Position numbers and translations under genes: made by a program
Shown: piece by piece, positions 24,826-33,621 of the stretch
How positions within the stretch are numbered: the stretch's first letter is position 1
How the letters are laid out: every line of letters starts with the position of its first letter
Assembly (NCBI GenBank): GCA_027618475.1
Contig: JAQCEJ010000039.1
Span: 1-43,845 of the forward strand
Direction of reading: 5' to 3'
Length of the DNA: 43,845 nt
DNA from: Planctomycetota bacterium
GTDB lineage: Bacteria; Planctomycetota; Planctomycetia; Planctomycetales; Planctomycetaceae
The notes under the pieces: model-generated
Seen by the model: only the letters and a program-made list of their open reading frames with translations
Databases searched by the model: none
Told to the model about the DNA's origin: nothing

Positions 24826-25950
24826 ATGCATCAGGCCGACGTAGCCGTGGTAGGGGCAGGGATAGTCGGAATGGCTCAAGCGTACGCTGCTGCTCAACGG
24901 GGAGTCTCGGTCGTTGTATTCGATCGCGATCCGCAGGCGATCGGTGCCTCTATCCGCAACTTCGGGATGATCTGGCCAGTCGGTCAGCCAAGCGGCAAAC
25001 GCCATCGCATGGCGCTGCGCAGTCGTGCCATCTGGTTAAAGATAGCGGCCGAGGCAGGATTCTGGATTCAGGAATGCGGCTCTGTTCACCTCGCACATCA
25101 CGACGACGAATGGAACGTGTTGCAGGAATTTCACGCACTGGCCGATTCGCTCGGCTACGAAACTGGTCTTCTGACGCCAAACGAAGTCATGGCCAAGTCT
25201 CCGGCAGCCAATCCCGATGGATTGCGGGGGGGATTGTGGAGCCCTACCGAATTATGTGTCGACCCGCGTGAAGCGGTGCGTACGCTACCGGCGTATCTCC
25301 ATAAAAACGTTGCGATCGAATTTCGCTTCGGTACGACCGTTCGACAGATTGACGGCATGGAACTGGAAACATCAGACGGACAACATTGGCGTGCCGAACA
25401 GATTATTGTTGCCAACGGCAGCGACTTTGAAACGTTGTTTCCCGAGTTGTTCGCCAAATCGTCGCTGAAAAAGTGTAAGCTGCAAATGCTGAGAACTCGT
25501 CCTCAACCGGAAGACTGGCGGATCGGACCGCATCTTGCCAGCGGGTTGACCTTGCGCCATTACGCGAATTTTTCCGTTTGTCCGTCACTTGAAATCGTCA
25601 AGCATCGAATTGCTGACGAACAGCCGTTGCTCGATAAATTTGGCATACACGTGATGGCCGCTCAAAATCGGCTGGGGGAAGTCATCATCGGCGATTCGCA
25701 CGAATATGGCGATGTCTTTACCCCCGTCTGCAGTGGTGAGATCGATCAATTGATTCTCAATGAACTCGCCTCGGTTATTACACTTAAAGATTGGACGATC
25801 GGTGAGCGGTGGTTCGGCGTCTACGCCAAACACCCGGAAAAAGCGTACTTCGTTCACGATCCTTACCCTGGCGTAAAAATCGTCACCGGCCTCGGCGGTG
25901 CAGGGATGACGCTCTCTTTCGGATTGGCAGACAGCCTATGGGGAGTTTAA
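24826..25950 (+). CDS. FAD-dependent oxidoreductase of phosphonate loci (TIGR03364 type, PbfD-like)
   Basis: The 374-residue protein is a DAO/glycine-oxidase-like flavoenzyme: the dinucleotide-binding VVGAGIVG lies near the start (Gly10, Gly12, Gly15), with the ribose-binding Asp33 at the end of the second strand, and GLGGAGMTLSFG at the C-terminus. Members of this subfamily are found beside phosphonoacetaldehyde hydrolase genes. As I recall, characterised relatives (PbfD) oxidise 2-aminoethylphosphonate or, better, its N-methyl form to phosphonoacetaldehyde. Here it stands convergent to and 4 bases from the end of the phosphonate operon, which lacks a PhnW transaminase, so this role is likely. 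AAGGA about 12 bases before ATG 24826 supports the start. A glycine/sarcosine oxidase is the alternative. Confidence 0.85.
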   Translation: MHQADVAVVGAGIVGMAQAYAAAQRGVSVVVFDRDPQAIGASIRNFGMIWPVGQPSGKRHRMALRSRAIWLKIAAEAGFWIQECGSVHLAHHDDEWNVLQEFHALADSLGYETGLLTPNEVMAKSPAANPDGLRGGLWSPTELCVDPREAVRTLPAYLHKNVAIEFRFGTTVRQIDGMELETSDGQHWRAEQIIVANGSDFETLFPELFAKSSLKKCKLQMLRTRPQPEDWRIGPHLASGLTLRHYANFSVCPSLEIVKHRIADEQPLLDKFGIHVMAAQNRLGEVIIGDSHEYGDVFTPVCSGEIDQLILNELASVITLKDWTIGERWFGVYAKHPEKAYFVHDPYPGVKIVTGLGGAGMTLSFGLADSLWGV

Positions 25951-25954
25951 TCGC

Positions 25955-27046
25955 TCAACCCATAATCACAGCCGTACGGATCGAACGTCCGCTCAGTGCT
26001 TCTTCGATGGCGGCATTGATCTCGGCTAGTGAAAACGGATGGCCGAATAATTTCTCATAGGGATAGATCTTGAATGTCTTACGCAGAAAATCGACGGCAT
26101 GTACCAAGTCGACGACCACGTAATTGTGAACCCCTTCGATGCGAATCAACTTACGCACAATCTGTTCCGGCAGAAATGTCACTTCGGGTACCGGAAAGAC
26201 GGAGCCGACGAGAATCAATCGGCCACCGATCGCAAGGATTTCCAGCGATTGTTGTATCGCCGTTGATGATCCCGACATCTCTAACACCATGTCGGCCCCA
26301 TATGGGGCTGTGAATTTTGTGATTTCTGCGATGACATTCGTATCGGGAGTCACCAGAATGGTATGTGATGCACCGAATTCTCGTGCCAGTTCCAGTCGCG
26401 CTGAAGACACATCGGTTACGACAATCTGTTGTGCTTCATAATGACTCGCCATCGCAACGGCGGTTAATCCCAGCATTCCGGCGCCATGTACGACGACCCT
26501 CTTTTCGCCAAAACCGCCGGCGACGCGCATCGCTGCTGACACCGTGGCTGTTGCACAGTTCGCCGGGCAAGCGATGAGGTCTGGTAATTCGTCGGGAAGT
26601 TTCACCAGGTGTGTCCCCGGCTTGATGATGCAATATTCTGCGAGTCCGCCGCTGAGTGGTGTCAGGTCACTGATGACTTCGTGACCGTACTTGAATAACG
26701 ATTCACATTTTTGCGGTATTCCCGTTAAGCAGAAATGACAACGGTCACACGAAGCCATAATCGACCACGTCACACGGTCACCGATCTTCAATGACGTGCC
26801 TCGGCCGTCGCTAAGGATGGTTCCGTCTGCCGGGGTCGCCGCGATCGTTCCCATAATTTCATGCCCAAGAATCATCGAACCGGCAAGTTGACGGGCACCG
26901 CGGATCGAATGCAGATCGCTGCCACAAATCGTACACGCCGAGATTTTCACGAGCATCTCGCCCGCTTGCAGCGCAGGAATCTGAAGACGCCGCAACTCCA
27001 GAGGGCGTCCTGGTTCGACAAATACGGCGGCAAGCGAATCGTTCAC
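25955..27046 (-). CDS. Zinc-dependent alcohol dehydrogenase of phosphonate loci (TIGR03366 type)
   Basis: The 363-residue protein is a medium-chain dehydrogenase. Visible features: catalytic-zinc residues Cys41 and GHE (His62, Glu63), structural-zinc cysteines 100, 103, 106 and 114 (CDRCHFC...C), and the NAD(P)-binding GAGMLG. This subfamily is associated with 2-aminoethylphosphonate degradation clusters. Its substrate is not settled; acetaldehyde from the phnX reaction is a natural candidate, and phosphonoacetaldehyde or a hydroxyphosphonate are others. GTG 27046 is used, with AAGGA about 10 bases upstream; no ATG gives a family-like N-terminus. It is the last gene of the transporter-HD-phnX-ADH operon, 18 bases after phnX. 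Confidence 0.87.
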   Translation of the reverse strand: MNDSLAAVFVEPGRPLELRRLQIPALQAGEMLVKISACTICGSDLHSIRGARQLAGSMILGHEIMGTIAATPADGTILSDGRGTSLKIGDRVTWSIMASCDRCHFCLTGIPQKCESLFKYGHEVISDLTPLSGGLAEYCIIKPGTHLVKLPDELPDLIACPANCATATVSAAMRVAGGFGEKRVVVHGAGMLGLTAVAMASHYEAQQIVVTDVSSARLELAREFGASHTILVTPDTNVIAEITKFTAPYGADMVLEMSGSSTAIQQSLEILAIGGRLILVGSVFPVPEVTFLPEQIVRKLIRIEGVHNYVVVDLVHAVDFLRKTFKIYPYEKLFGHPFSLAEINAAIEEALSGRSIRTAVIMG

Positions 27047-27064
27047 GCGGGCGAATCCTTCATG

Positions 27065-27868
27065 TTATAGCGGAAGACGGCCGAGCACACCCGGGAGTTC
27101 GGACAGCGACCTTATGACGAGATGTGCGCCGGCCGCGGTCAATTTTTTCGTAGCCGCGTGATGACGTTCATCCCGTTCTTGTGATGACAGTTTCGCCAGT
27201 TCGACCTGAGACAGACCAAATTCGCTGCCGCTTTCGGTGACACCGATGGCCCACACACCTGCGTTACGTGCGGCTTCCATGTCGGGAACGGTATCACCGA
27301 TATTGACCACTGCATGAGGTGGAAAAACCCGCAATTGTTCCATACATCGAAAAATCATCCACGGTTCCGGTCTTCCTGCAGGAAGGTCGTCGGCACAATA
27401 CGATACGTCGGGACGGAATCCGTTCCGGGCCACGACGTCAAGAATCGGATCAGCGACTGCTCGCGGGTAACCGGTCGTTGTTGCGATAGCCAGACCTTGC
27501 TGACGAAACGCGGCGATCCCTTCGAGAATTCCGGGAATGAAATCGGTGAATTTGAGCGCAATTGCTCCCTGCATCGGCACAAACGTGTTGTACAGAGAAC
27601 GCACATCGTCTTCGGTCCACGGGCGCTGATGAAGTGTCTCCCATTGCTGAGTCAATTCGGGAAGTCGAAACAACTCGCGGATGTGATCGAGCTTGCCTAA
27701 TCCCATCGGGCCACGGGCCTGTTCAATCGTTAGGTCCATCCCCGACTGCTTGAACGCTTCAACGAATGCGACAACGGGAGCCAGACAGCCAAAGTCGATG
27801 GCGGTCCCTCCCAAATCGAAAATGGCCAGCCGAATCGGGCCTCGCGACGTTGAACTCGTACCTGTCAT
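27065..27868 (-). CDS. phnX: Phosphonoacetaldehyde hydrolase (phosphonatase)
   Basis: This HAD-superfamily enzyme cleaves the C-P bond of phosphonoacetaldehyde to acetaldehyde and phosphate. In the 267-residue protein the nucleophile is Asp18 in FDLGGTAID and the Schiff-base lysine is Lys59 in MGLGKLDH. Their spacing of 41 residues equals that of Asp12 and Lys53 in the Bacillus cereus enzyme. The cap-domain segment ARGPMGL and the late NIGDTVPDMEAARNAG are also typical. Where most phosphonatases have DxAGT, this one has DLGGT, a Gly in place of the Ala. The ATG at 27868 overlaps the preceding stop by one base (TGATG); a GTG at 27871 is an alternative. Translation is probably coupled to the HD gene. 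Confidence 0.93.
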   Translation of the reverse strand: MTGTSSTSRGPIRLAIFDLGGTAIDFGCLAPVVAFVEAFKQSGMDLTIEQARGPMGLGKLDHIRELFRLPELTQQWETLHQRPWTEDDVRSLYNTFVPMQGAIALKFTDFIPGILEGIAAFRQQGLAIATTTGYPRAVADPILDVVARNGFRPDVSYCADDLPAGRPEPWMIFRCMEQLRVFPPHAVVNIGDTVPDMEAARNAGVWAIGVTESGSEFGLSQVELAKLSSQERDERHHAATKKLTAAGAHLVIRSLSELPGVLGRLPL

Positions 27869-28437
27869 CACACCAAACCTTTCGTTACACAGAGTTCGAC
27901 GATCTTCAGAAAATGCGACAGCGAAGGAGTCGTCAACTTTGGAATTTTCGCTGCTTCATCCCATCGTCTCAATTGCACGGCCTCGTTAAAATATCGTTCT
28001 TCTCGAAATGACGAGACTTCCTCCGCCGACATGGGGCCTCCTTGCAGCGACAAACTCAACTGCGACGCGGCAGATAGCTGTCGATAATAGGTGACATCGG
28101 TTGCACAGCGATAACGCTTAGCCGCGACATGCAGTCTTACCGGCTGGCGTACGGCATCGTCGAAATACGATGCCAGCCATTTCGCCCCGAGATATTCATG
28201 CTTGTCGTCGATTCCCTCCAATGCACAATCTTCTCCGTTGTCATGCAACAGATGTCCTACGTCGTGCAACAGCGCTGCGGTCATCAGTGATGGTGCGGCG
28301 TTCGCCTGTTCTGCGGCCCACGCGCACTGCAAGGCGTGTTCGGTCTGGGTCACAGGCTCGCCCGCATACATGCTGTCACCCTGTTCGGCAAACAATCTTT
28401 CGATTTCGCAGAGCACGGGATGCCGAGAACCGCTCAT
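27868..28437 (-). CDS. PhnZ/TmpB-type HD-domain phosphonate oxygenase (TIGR03276)
   Basis: The 189-residue protein is an HD-domain protein of the mixed-valent diiron oxygenase type that cleaves hydroxylated aminophosphonates. Counting from the third of three consecutive ATGs, Tyr24, Glu27, His34, His58, Asp59 and His80 fall at exactly the numbers known for PhnZ, and His103 and Asp160 are one residue off. PhnZ turns (R)-2-amino-1-hydroxyethylphosphonate into glycine and phosphate; TmpB acts on the trimethylated form. That third ATG (28437) has GAGGG 6 bases upstream; 28443 would overlap the transporter stop. No PhnY or TmpA hydroxylase is in the window, so the source of its substrate is unclear. 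It lies between the transporter and phnX genes. Confidence 0.87.
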   Translation of the reverse strand: MSGSRHPVLCEIERLFAEQGDSMYAGEPVTQTEHALQCAWAAEQANAAPSLMTAALLHDVGHLLHDNGEDCALEGIDDKHEYLGAKWLASYFDDAVRQPVRLHVAAKRYRCATDVTYYRQLSAASQLSLSLQGGPMSAEEVSSFREERYFNEAVQLRRWDEAAKIPKLTTPSLSHFLKIVELCVTKGLV

Positions 28438-28439
28438 CA

Positions 28440-29765
28440 TCATCCCTCTTGAATTACGGGTTCATCTAACCGGTGGATGGTTGTTATCGACGTGATTTCG
28501 GAAGTCAATCGTTTATAATGCCGCCACACCAGGGTCAGCAATAGAATCGAAACCCCGGCGATCAACAGCGATACGATGTTGAACAAATACAGGTGATTCT
28601 GTGCACGCGATACGGCGTGCCGTAAGAGAATGACAAAGACATAACCAAGATACCCAAGCGTATCGGCGAGATACATCAAATAACCGATATTTCCCCGCTC
28701 GCGAAACGTCGCAATCAAACGTTCGAAAATCGTTGTATGAAACGCAACATATGGTAGATACATCCCTAGCCCCATCAAGACCATATACGGGAAAGCCCCC
28801 ACATACTGTTGATGCTGGGCCACGATCGCACTGGCTACGAGGACGAATCCTGCGATCGATAATCCGAGCGAACTCAGCAGGGCCAAACGGTTTGATTTGA
28901 TGGCGATGAAGGCACCGCTCAGCAGCACCACGCCAAACATAACCAGCATTTCCGACTGTGCGTAGATTTCGGCCTTCCCGGCTTCGCCCAGGTCTTGCCA
29001 GATTTCGACGGCGAAATCGTCACGAAAGCTGCGAACGACGGTGAGCAACACATACGTTGTCATTAACCCCAGCAGGCCCCACTTGTGTCGTTGAAAAAAA
29101 TCCCAGCGCTGCTGGCGAAACATCGGTGTCCGTTTCGAACGGAGTTCTGAATCGGTCGTTGTTGGTGCAGGAATCTGATTGAGCATCCATACAAAAAAAC
29201 AAAGTGGTAAAAAGAAAAACAGTCCTGTCAGCGCCGGCATCCAATATTCTGAAATGCCGCCGTCGAGAATCAAAAATCGTCCCACCGATTTGACGACTCC
29301 CGACGAGACGATAAAACTCGCGCACAATCCTGCCGACAGGGCCTCGGTGACGCGACGACCTTCAAGATACGCCAGCACCAGCCCGAAGACCATTCCGAGC
29401 GGAAGCCCGTTCAGAAACAACATGACACAGTTAAAAGGGGGGGGGACGATCGCGAATAAGAAGAGTGCGGCCTCAGCAGCGACAATAAGACCGACGATTG
29501 TGACCGAGCGCCGCGACGGTTTCATCTCGGAGACGACACGAATGCCGATGTATTTCGATAATGCGTATCCAAATACCTGCGACGTAACGAGAACCGTTTT
29601 ATAACCGACCCCCAGCAAGGTGACATCTTCAAATGTCCCCGCAGTAAACGGCTTGCGAAACGCATACATGCAGAAGTACGTTCCAAATGCAGCCGTGATG
29701 CACCACGCCGAAAAAAACAGCGAATTGGTGTCGTTTAATTTTCGCGGGATGTAGGAAACGCTCAT
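28440..29765 (-). CDS. DUF5690 / MFS-like membrane transporter
   Basis: The 441-residue protein has about twelve hydrophobic segments and the look of the DUF5690 group of the major facilitator superfamily: the opening SAWCITAAFGTYFCMYAFRKPF and the middle NGLPLGMVFGLVLAYLEGRR. Substrate is not known for the family. Its position as first gene of the phosphonate operon, overlapping or abutting the HD oxygenase gene, makes an organophosphonate or a breakdown product the likely cargo. No ABC-type phosphonate importer (PhnCDE) is seen, so it may be the importer. The 148 bases upstream, between it and a methyltransferase gene, show no clear promoter or terminator, so read-through from the upstream operon is possible. 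Confidence 0.8.
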   Translation of the reverse strand: MSVSYIPRKLNDTNSLFFSAWCITAAFGTYFCMYAFRKPFTAGTFEDVTLLGVGYKTVLVTSQVFGYALSKYIGIRVVSEMKPSRRSVTIVGLIVAAEAALFLFAIVPPPFNCVMLFLNGLPLGMVFGLVLAYLEGRRVTEALSAGLCASFIVSSGVVKSVGRFLILDGGISEYWMPALTGLFFFLPLCFFVWMLNQIPAPTTTDSELRSKRTPMFRQQRWDFFQRHKWGLLGLMTTYVLLTVVRSFRDDFAVEIWQDLGEAGKAEIYAQSEMLVMFGVVLLSGAFIAIKSNRLALLSSLGLSIAGFVLVASAIVAQHQQYVGAFPYMVLMGLGMYLPYVAFHTTIFERLIATFRERGNIGYLMYLADTLGYLGYVFVILLRHAVSRAQNHLYLFNIVSLLIAGVSILLLTLVWRHYKRLTSEITSITTIHRLDEPVIQEG

Positions 29766-29913
29766 CGTCGGTCTTGATTCCTGACAGCGAAGAGAATAGC
29801 TGCGAGTTCACAGCTTACAGTAAGGCGGCGGTGATGTGTAGGGAGGATATTCGTCATGCCACACAGTCTTCGCGGGTCCGTTTCACACGTTGCACATCAT
29901 GTCATTGCATTCG

Positions 29914-30654
29914 TTATCCCGGTTTACGCGCGATCATTCCAGCACGTTGCGGAAGTAACGGGTACTCCCCGTAGTGTCGCACGACTTGCACACAAAAGCC
30001 GATGTCGCGGAGTATCGCAACGATGGCCTCTGCTTCATAAAGTTGAAGGGTGTGCGTTTCCTGTGAACGACGATACAACTCGTTTTGCCTGCGGAATGTG
30101 ACGATATGCCTTGACAGTCGCTGCTGTTCATCGTCGTACTCGAATCGTACGAGACATGCCCAGTCGTCCCCTTCACGAAACGTCGGAGGCGTCTCGCGAT
30201 TCAAACCGACTTCGGCGATGTCGAAGATGAAAACTCCCCCCGGTTCAAGTGCGCGATAAACGCGATGAAATACCGTTGACAGCGACTGTCTCGATTCGGG
30301 TGCATCAAATAAATAGCACAGCACTTCACCGAGTGCCGTCACGGCACGACACTCGGGAATTTCGAAGTCGGTCAATGACGCCGCGTGAAAACGACCGAAA
30401 GGAACACGCTCGCCCGCAATAGCAATCATCGCCGGGGAAATATCGACGCCACAAACGTGGTAGCCATGTTCGACAAGGTATTTCGCCCAGATACCGCTGC
30501 CGCAACCGAGATCCACGACAAGCCCCGTATCGAATCCGGCCTGTTGTATGATCTCCAGTAAACCGGGCGCCGCACCGTTGGCGAATGCGCTGTAACCTGA
30601 ATCGTGAATGTAGGCGAGATCGGTTCCGTACGCAGCTTCTGTCATTGGTGTCAT
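29914..30654 (-). CDS. SAM-dependent methyltransferase (class I)
   Basis: The 246-residue protein has a Rossmann methyltransferase core: motif I VVDLGCGSG at 46-54, a following acidic residue in GVDISPAM, motif post-II ALGEVLCYL and the EPGGVFIFDIA segment. The substrate is unknown; the general form is that of small-molecule methyltransferases. It is 27 bases downstream of a second methyltransferase gene and is the last of a tight minus-strand run. The following 148 bases (29766-29913) hold no gene on either strand that I would support. Confidence 0.85.
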   Translation of the reverse strand: MTPMTEAAYGTDLAYIHDSGYSAFANGAAPGLLEIIQQAGFDTGLVVDLGCGSGIWAKYLVEHGYHVCGVDISPAMIAIAGERVPFGRFHAASLTDFEIPECRAVTALGEVLCYLFDAPESRQSLSTVFHRVYRALEPGGVFIFDIAEVGLNRETPPTFREGDDWACLVRFEYDDEQQRLSRHIVTFRRQNELYRRSQETHTLQLYEAEAIVAILRDIGFCVQVVRHYGEYPLLPQRAGMIARKPG

Positions 30655-30681
30655 GCCCTACGCGTAAAGATCACGAAAAAA

Positions 30682-31395
30682 TCACTTTACCGCACCGAAT
30701 GCGGCGAAACACGAATTCTTGTGCAATATATCGGTTCGCGTGAAGCCGACCTGTCGTAAAAGATCGAGCTGAAACATAAGCGGACGCGGCGTGTCTTCTC
30801 GATCGATATACGCAAACACATGATCGCGATAGGTATCGTCGCGAAATGAGGTCAGATATTCGCCGTACCGATGCCACTGCATGGCCTGAACTGCGGGAAT
30901 CGAACTTTCGACGAGGTCGAAAATCCATAACGATCCGCCGGGTCTCAAGGTACGAAACAATGTACGAAACACGCAGTTCCATTCGTCGTCTGATCGCAGG
31001 TGATGCAACACAGCCGCTGCGAGAATGATGTCGTAATGCTCGTCGGCAAGGGCGAGGTCGCGAATGTCACTTTGAATCGGTTCAACACTGCCGCTGGTTT
31101 TCGACGAGATACGTTCGACCGCGCGGTCGAGCATCGGACGGCTGAGGTCGACCAGTGAGGCGTTTACGCCGGGGAGATACTCCAGCAGTTTTAAGGTATA
31201 GTTTCCGGCGCCACATCCGATGTTGAGGACTGATTGCGCCTGAGGTGTCGTCAATGCGGCGGCTTGTGCGACGAGTGACATCGCCAATGTGGCGTCGACT
31301 GTCGCCGATTGACCCGTTTCAAGATTCGAGAATCGATCGACATCGGCATCAAAGCGGGCACGAATTTCGTCAACGGTCGATTTTTGTGGCGTCAT
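30682..31395 (-). CDS. SAM-dependent methyltransferase (class I, UbiE-like)
   Basis: The 237-residue protein has motif I SVLNIGCGAGNYT (NIGCGAG at 58-64), the acidic residue in LVDLSRPML, a downstream AAAVLHHL and a LRPGGSLWIFDLVE segment. Methyl acceptor unknown. Its start overlaps the stop of the sterol-desaturase-like gene by four bases (ATGA), so the two are translationally linked. Together with the second methyltransferase downstream this suggests stepwise modification of one product. It differs enough from that neighbour in sequence not to be a recent duplicate. Confidence 0.85.
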   Translation of the reverse strand: MTPQKSTVDEIRARFDADVDRFSNLETGQSATVDATLAMSLVAQAAALTTPQAQSVLNIGCGAGNYTLKLLEYLPGVNASLVDLSRPMLDRAVERISSKTSGSVEPIQSDIRDLALADEHYDIILAAAVLHHLRSDDEWNCVFRTLFRTLRPGGSLWIFDLVESSIPAVQAMQWHRYGEYLTSFRDDTYRDHVFAYIDREDTPRPLMFQLDLLRQVGFTRTDILHKNSCFAAFGAVK

Positions 31396-32273
31396 TGTTT
31401 CATGTTCCGATGCTCAATCATTTCAGGTGAGTGGCCCTTGTGAGATGTCGTAATCGATCGTTTACCAGGCCATAACGGTGTTTTCAACATCCCGCCGATT
31501 GTCTGAGACGCCTCGTCGCTGAACTCGGCAAGGCCGAATTCAATCGATCGGGTCTCCGGCCTCATGGTCCACGTACCGGCCAGTCGATCCCAGAACGAAA
31601 AGACCGATGAGTAATTCGAATCGGTCTCCGTTTGTAATCGGGAATGATGCATCTTGTGCATATCGGGCGTCACGATCAGCAGCCGTAACCAGCGATCGAA
31701 TCGTCCGATCGAGATATTCGCATGATGAAACTGAACGACGATCTGCATCAGAATTTCATAACACACCAGCTCCCAGACGGTGATGCCGAGCACAGGAATC
31801 ACGATGCAGCGCAACGCAGCCGAGAGTCCCACTTCGCCGAGATGAAACCGTATCGCCGTCGTGGCATCCATCTGGAGGTCGCTATGATGCATCCGATGAA
31901 ATCGCCAGAGAAAGGGAACTCGATGATTGGCTCGATGCCACAAGTACATCCAACCGTCGAGCAGAACGAGAGCCGGCAGCCATCGAACGGTATCAGCGAG
32001 TGTGAACTGTGCCAGTAATCCCCATCCGTTTCGATCGACCAGCTCGGCAATGACGATTGTGATCAGCCCGAGAGTAAAGGCAAGCAGGGACGCGTTCATA
32101 AATCCAATAAAAAGATTCCGCAGGTCGTGTCGAATTTTCTTGTCCCGTTGATCAAAAAACGGACGCCAGAACTCCCAACACCAAAGTACAATCAGCGTCA
32201 GAAGAGGAACCAGCAACCGGGCGGACGCCAGAACTCCAATCGAATCGATGGCTTGGTTCCAGAGAACGATCAT
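31392..32273 (-). CDS. Sterol desaturase / fatty acid hydroxylase family protein
   Basis: The 293-residue membrane protein has the diiron histidine boxes of the FA-hydroxylase superfamily: HRANH at 113-117, HRMHH at 126-130, FHHANI, and HKMHHS in the C-terminal part. Four or so membrane segments surround them. Such enzymes hydroxylate or desaturate lipids, sterols or carotenoids at the membrane. ATG 32273 is chosen because it overlaps the permease stop by four bases and opens the first membrane helix; the frame is open 246 bases further upstream inside the permease gene, which is not credible. The next genes are two methyltransferases, so a modified lipid or small molecule may be the product. 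Confidence 0.88.
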   Translation of the reverse strand: MIVLWNQAIDSIGVLASARLLVPLLTLIVLWCWEFWRPFFDQRDKKIRHDLRNLFIGFMNASLLAFTLGLITIVIAELVDRNGWGLLAQFTLADTVRWLPALVLLDGWMYLWHRANHRVPFLWRFHRMHHSDLQMDATTAIRFHLGEVGLSAALRCIVIPVLGITVWELVCYEILMQIVVQFHHANISIGRFDRWLRLLIVTPDMHKMHHSRLQTETDSNYSSVFSFWDRLAGTWTMRPETRSIEFGLAEFSDEASQTIGGMLKTPLWPGKRSITTSHKGHSPEMIEHRNMKQ

Positions 32274-33610
32274 GTGCTGGTTTTCGCTCTTAACTGATGA
32301 AAGCGTAAGGCCGCCTGTTGCCAAATCAGACCAACAACGATAAGGGAAATTCCTGCGATCCAGACCGCTTGTTCGACCCAGAAAGCAAGAAACAGGCACG
32401 ACATCAGCCCCAGGACGGCAACGAAGCGGGGAAATCGACGTTCTTCTGGGCTCATACGCATGGCTGCCAGATTGGTTAATGCATAATAAATCAACACGGT
32501 AAATGCGCTGAACGACCACGTCGTTTTCACATCCCCCAGCAGCACCAGTCCGGCAATGATAAATCCCACGACGACAACAGCCGCGGAGGGTGTCGTCCCC
32601 GCATGATTTAATCTACCCAATCGTGACGGGAGATCTCGACGTCTTCCCATCGCCAACATCACCCGTGAAAGTCCAAGTATCAAGTTGAGCAACACTCCCA
32701 GCATCGACGTCATCGCTCCTACGGCAATGACAATGCCCAGGCCGTTAACATCGAATTGACGCGCCACGATTTCGAGTGGTGCCGCCTGTTGTTGCGACGC
32801 GGCGGCAAGCGATTTCGAACCCACGGACGCTATCGCGACGTAACCGACCGAAATGTATAACAGCATCGACACGGCAAGCGTTACGATGATGGCCAGTGGG
32901 ATATTTCGCTGAGGATTACGAATTTCCTCCCCCAGCGTGGCGATCCGGCCATACCCTGTATAGGCAACGAACATCAACGCACACGCTTCAAGAAATCCTG
33001 GCCAGCCATGAAATGTGATCGACGTTTTGAGCTCATTCCACGTTAACGGGTCGGTTCCTGTCTGCGTCGTCGTGGATAATCCAGCGATGACGAAGGCCAA
33101 AAGCGAGATTAACGTGATCGAAACGATCGCAATATTCAACTCGTTAGAACGACGAATACCGCTCAAGACAAGAAGTGTTAAAACGACGACACAAACAAGG
33201 CCCGCACCAATACGCCATTCGGTGTATTCGGGGCCGGCGAGGTTCAACAGATAACCGGCGAATCCCAGCGCCGCAGTCGCGGCAGATGCACTTTTTGCCC
33301 ACAGAAACATCCAGCCGGCGGTAAAACCAAGCGAAGGGTGCAACCAGCGATATCCATATTCGTACGTGCCGCCGCTGATCGGATGAGCTGCGGCAAGTTG
33401 AGCGCTGTTCAAACCGTTCAATGTTGCCACCACCGCCGCGACTGCAATCGCCAGAACGACAGACGATCCCGCGGCACCCGCAGCGTTGCCGATGCTGACG
33501 AAGATTCCGGTTCCCACGATCGAGCCCAACCCCATCATCGTTGCCCCGACGATGCCGACGACGCGGGGAAGTTCTTTAGATGTGGATGATTCAGTTGAGG
33601 GATGCGACAA
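32270..33610 (-). CDS. APC-family amino acid permease
   Basis: The 446-residue protein has about twelve membrane helices and the APC hallmark in the first helix, GLGSIVGTGIF at 27-37, plus HPISGGTYEYG in the next loop-helix and GYGRIATLGEEIRNPQRNIP in the sixth to seventh region. The family imports amino acids or polyamines by proton symport or exchange; the substrate is not clear. It follows the cytochrome c peroxidase gene by 11 bases and overlaps the desaturase-like gene by four. Confidence 0.88.
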   Translation of the reverse strand: MSHPSTESSTSKELPRVVGIVGATMMGLGSIVGTGIFVSIGNAAGAAGSSVVLAIAVAAVVATLNGLNSAQLAAAHPISGGTYEYGYRWLHPSLGFTAGWMFLWAKSASAATAALGFAGYLLNLAGPEYTEWRIGAGLVCVVVLTLLVLSGIRRSNELNIAIVSITLISLLAFVIAGLSTTTQTGTDPLTWNELKTSITFHGWPGFLEACALMFVAYTGYGRIATLGEEIRNPQRNIPLAIIVTLAVSMLLYISVGYVAIASVGSKSLAAASQQQAAPLEIVARQFDVNGLGIVIAVGAMTSMLGVLLNLILGLSRVMLAMGRRRDLPSRLGRLNHAGTTPSAAVVVVGFIIAGLVLLGDVKTTWSFSAFTVLIYYALTNLAAMRMSPEERRFPRFVAVLGLMSCLFLAFWVEQAVWIAGISLIVVGLIWQQAALRFHQLRAKTST

Positions 33611-33621
33611 GACTCAGGCTC

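Noticed and set aside
32274-32519. N-terminal extension of the desaturase-like protein
   Set aside because: It lies wholly inside the permease gene in another frame; the ATGA overlap at 32270-32273 marks a natural start.
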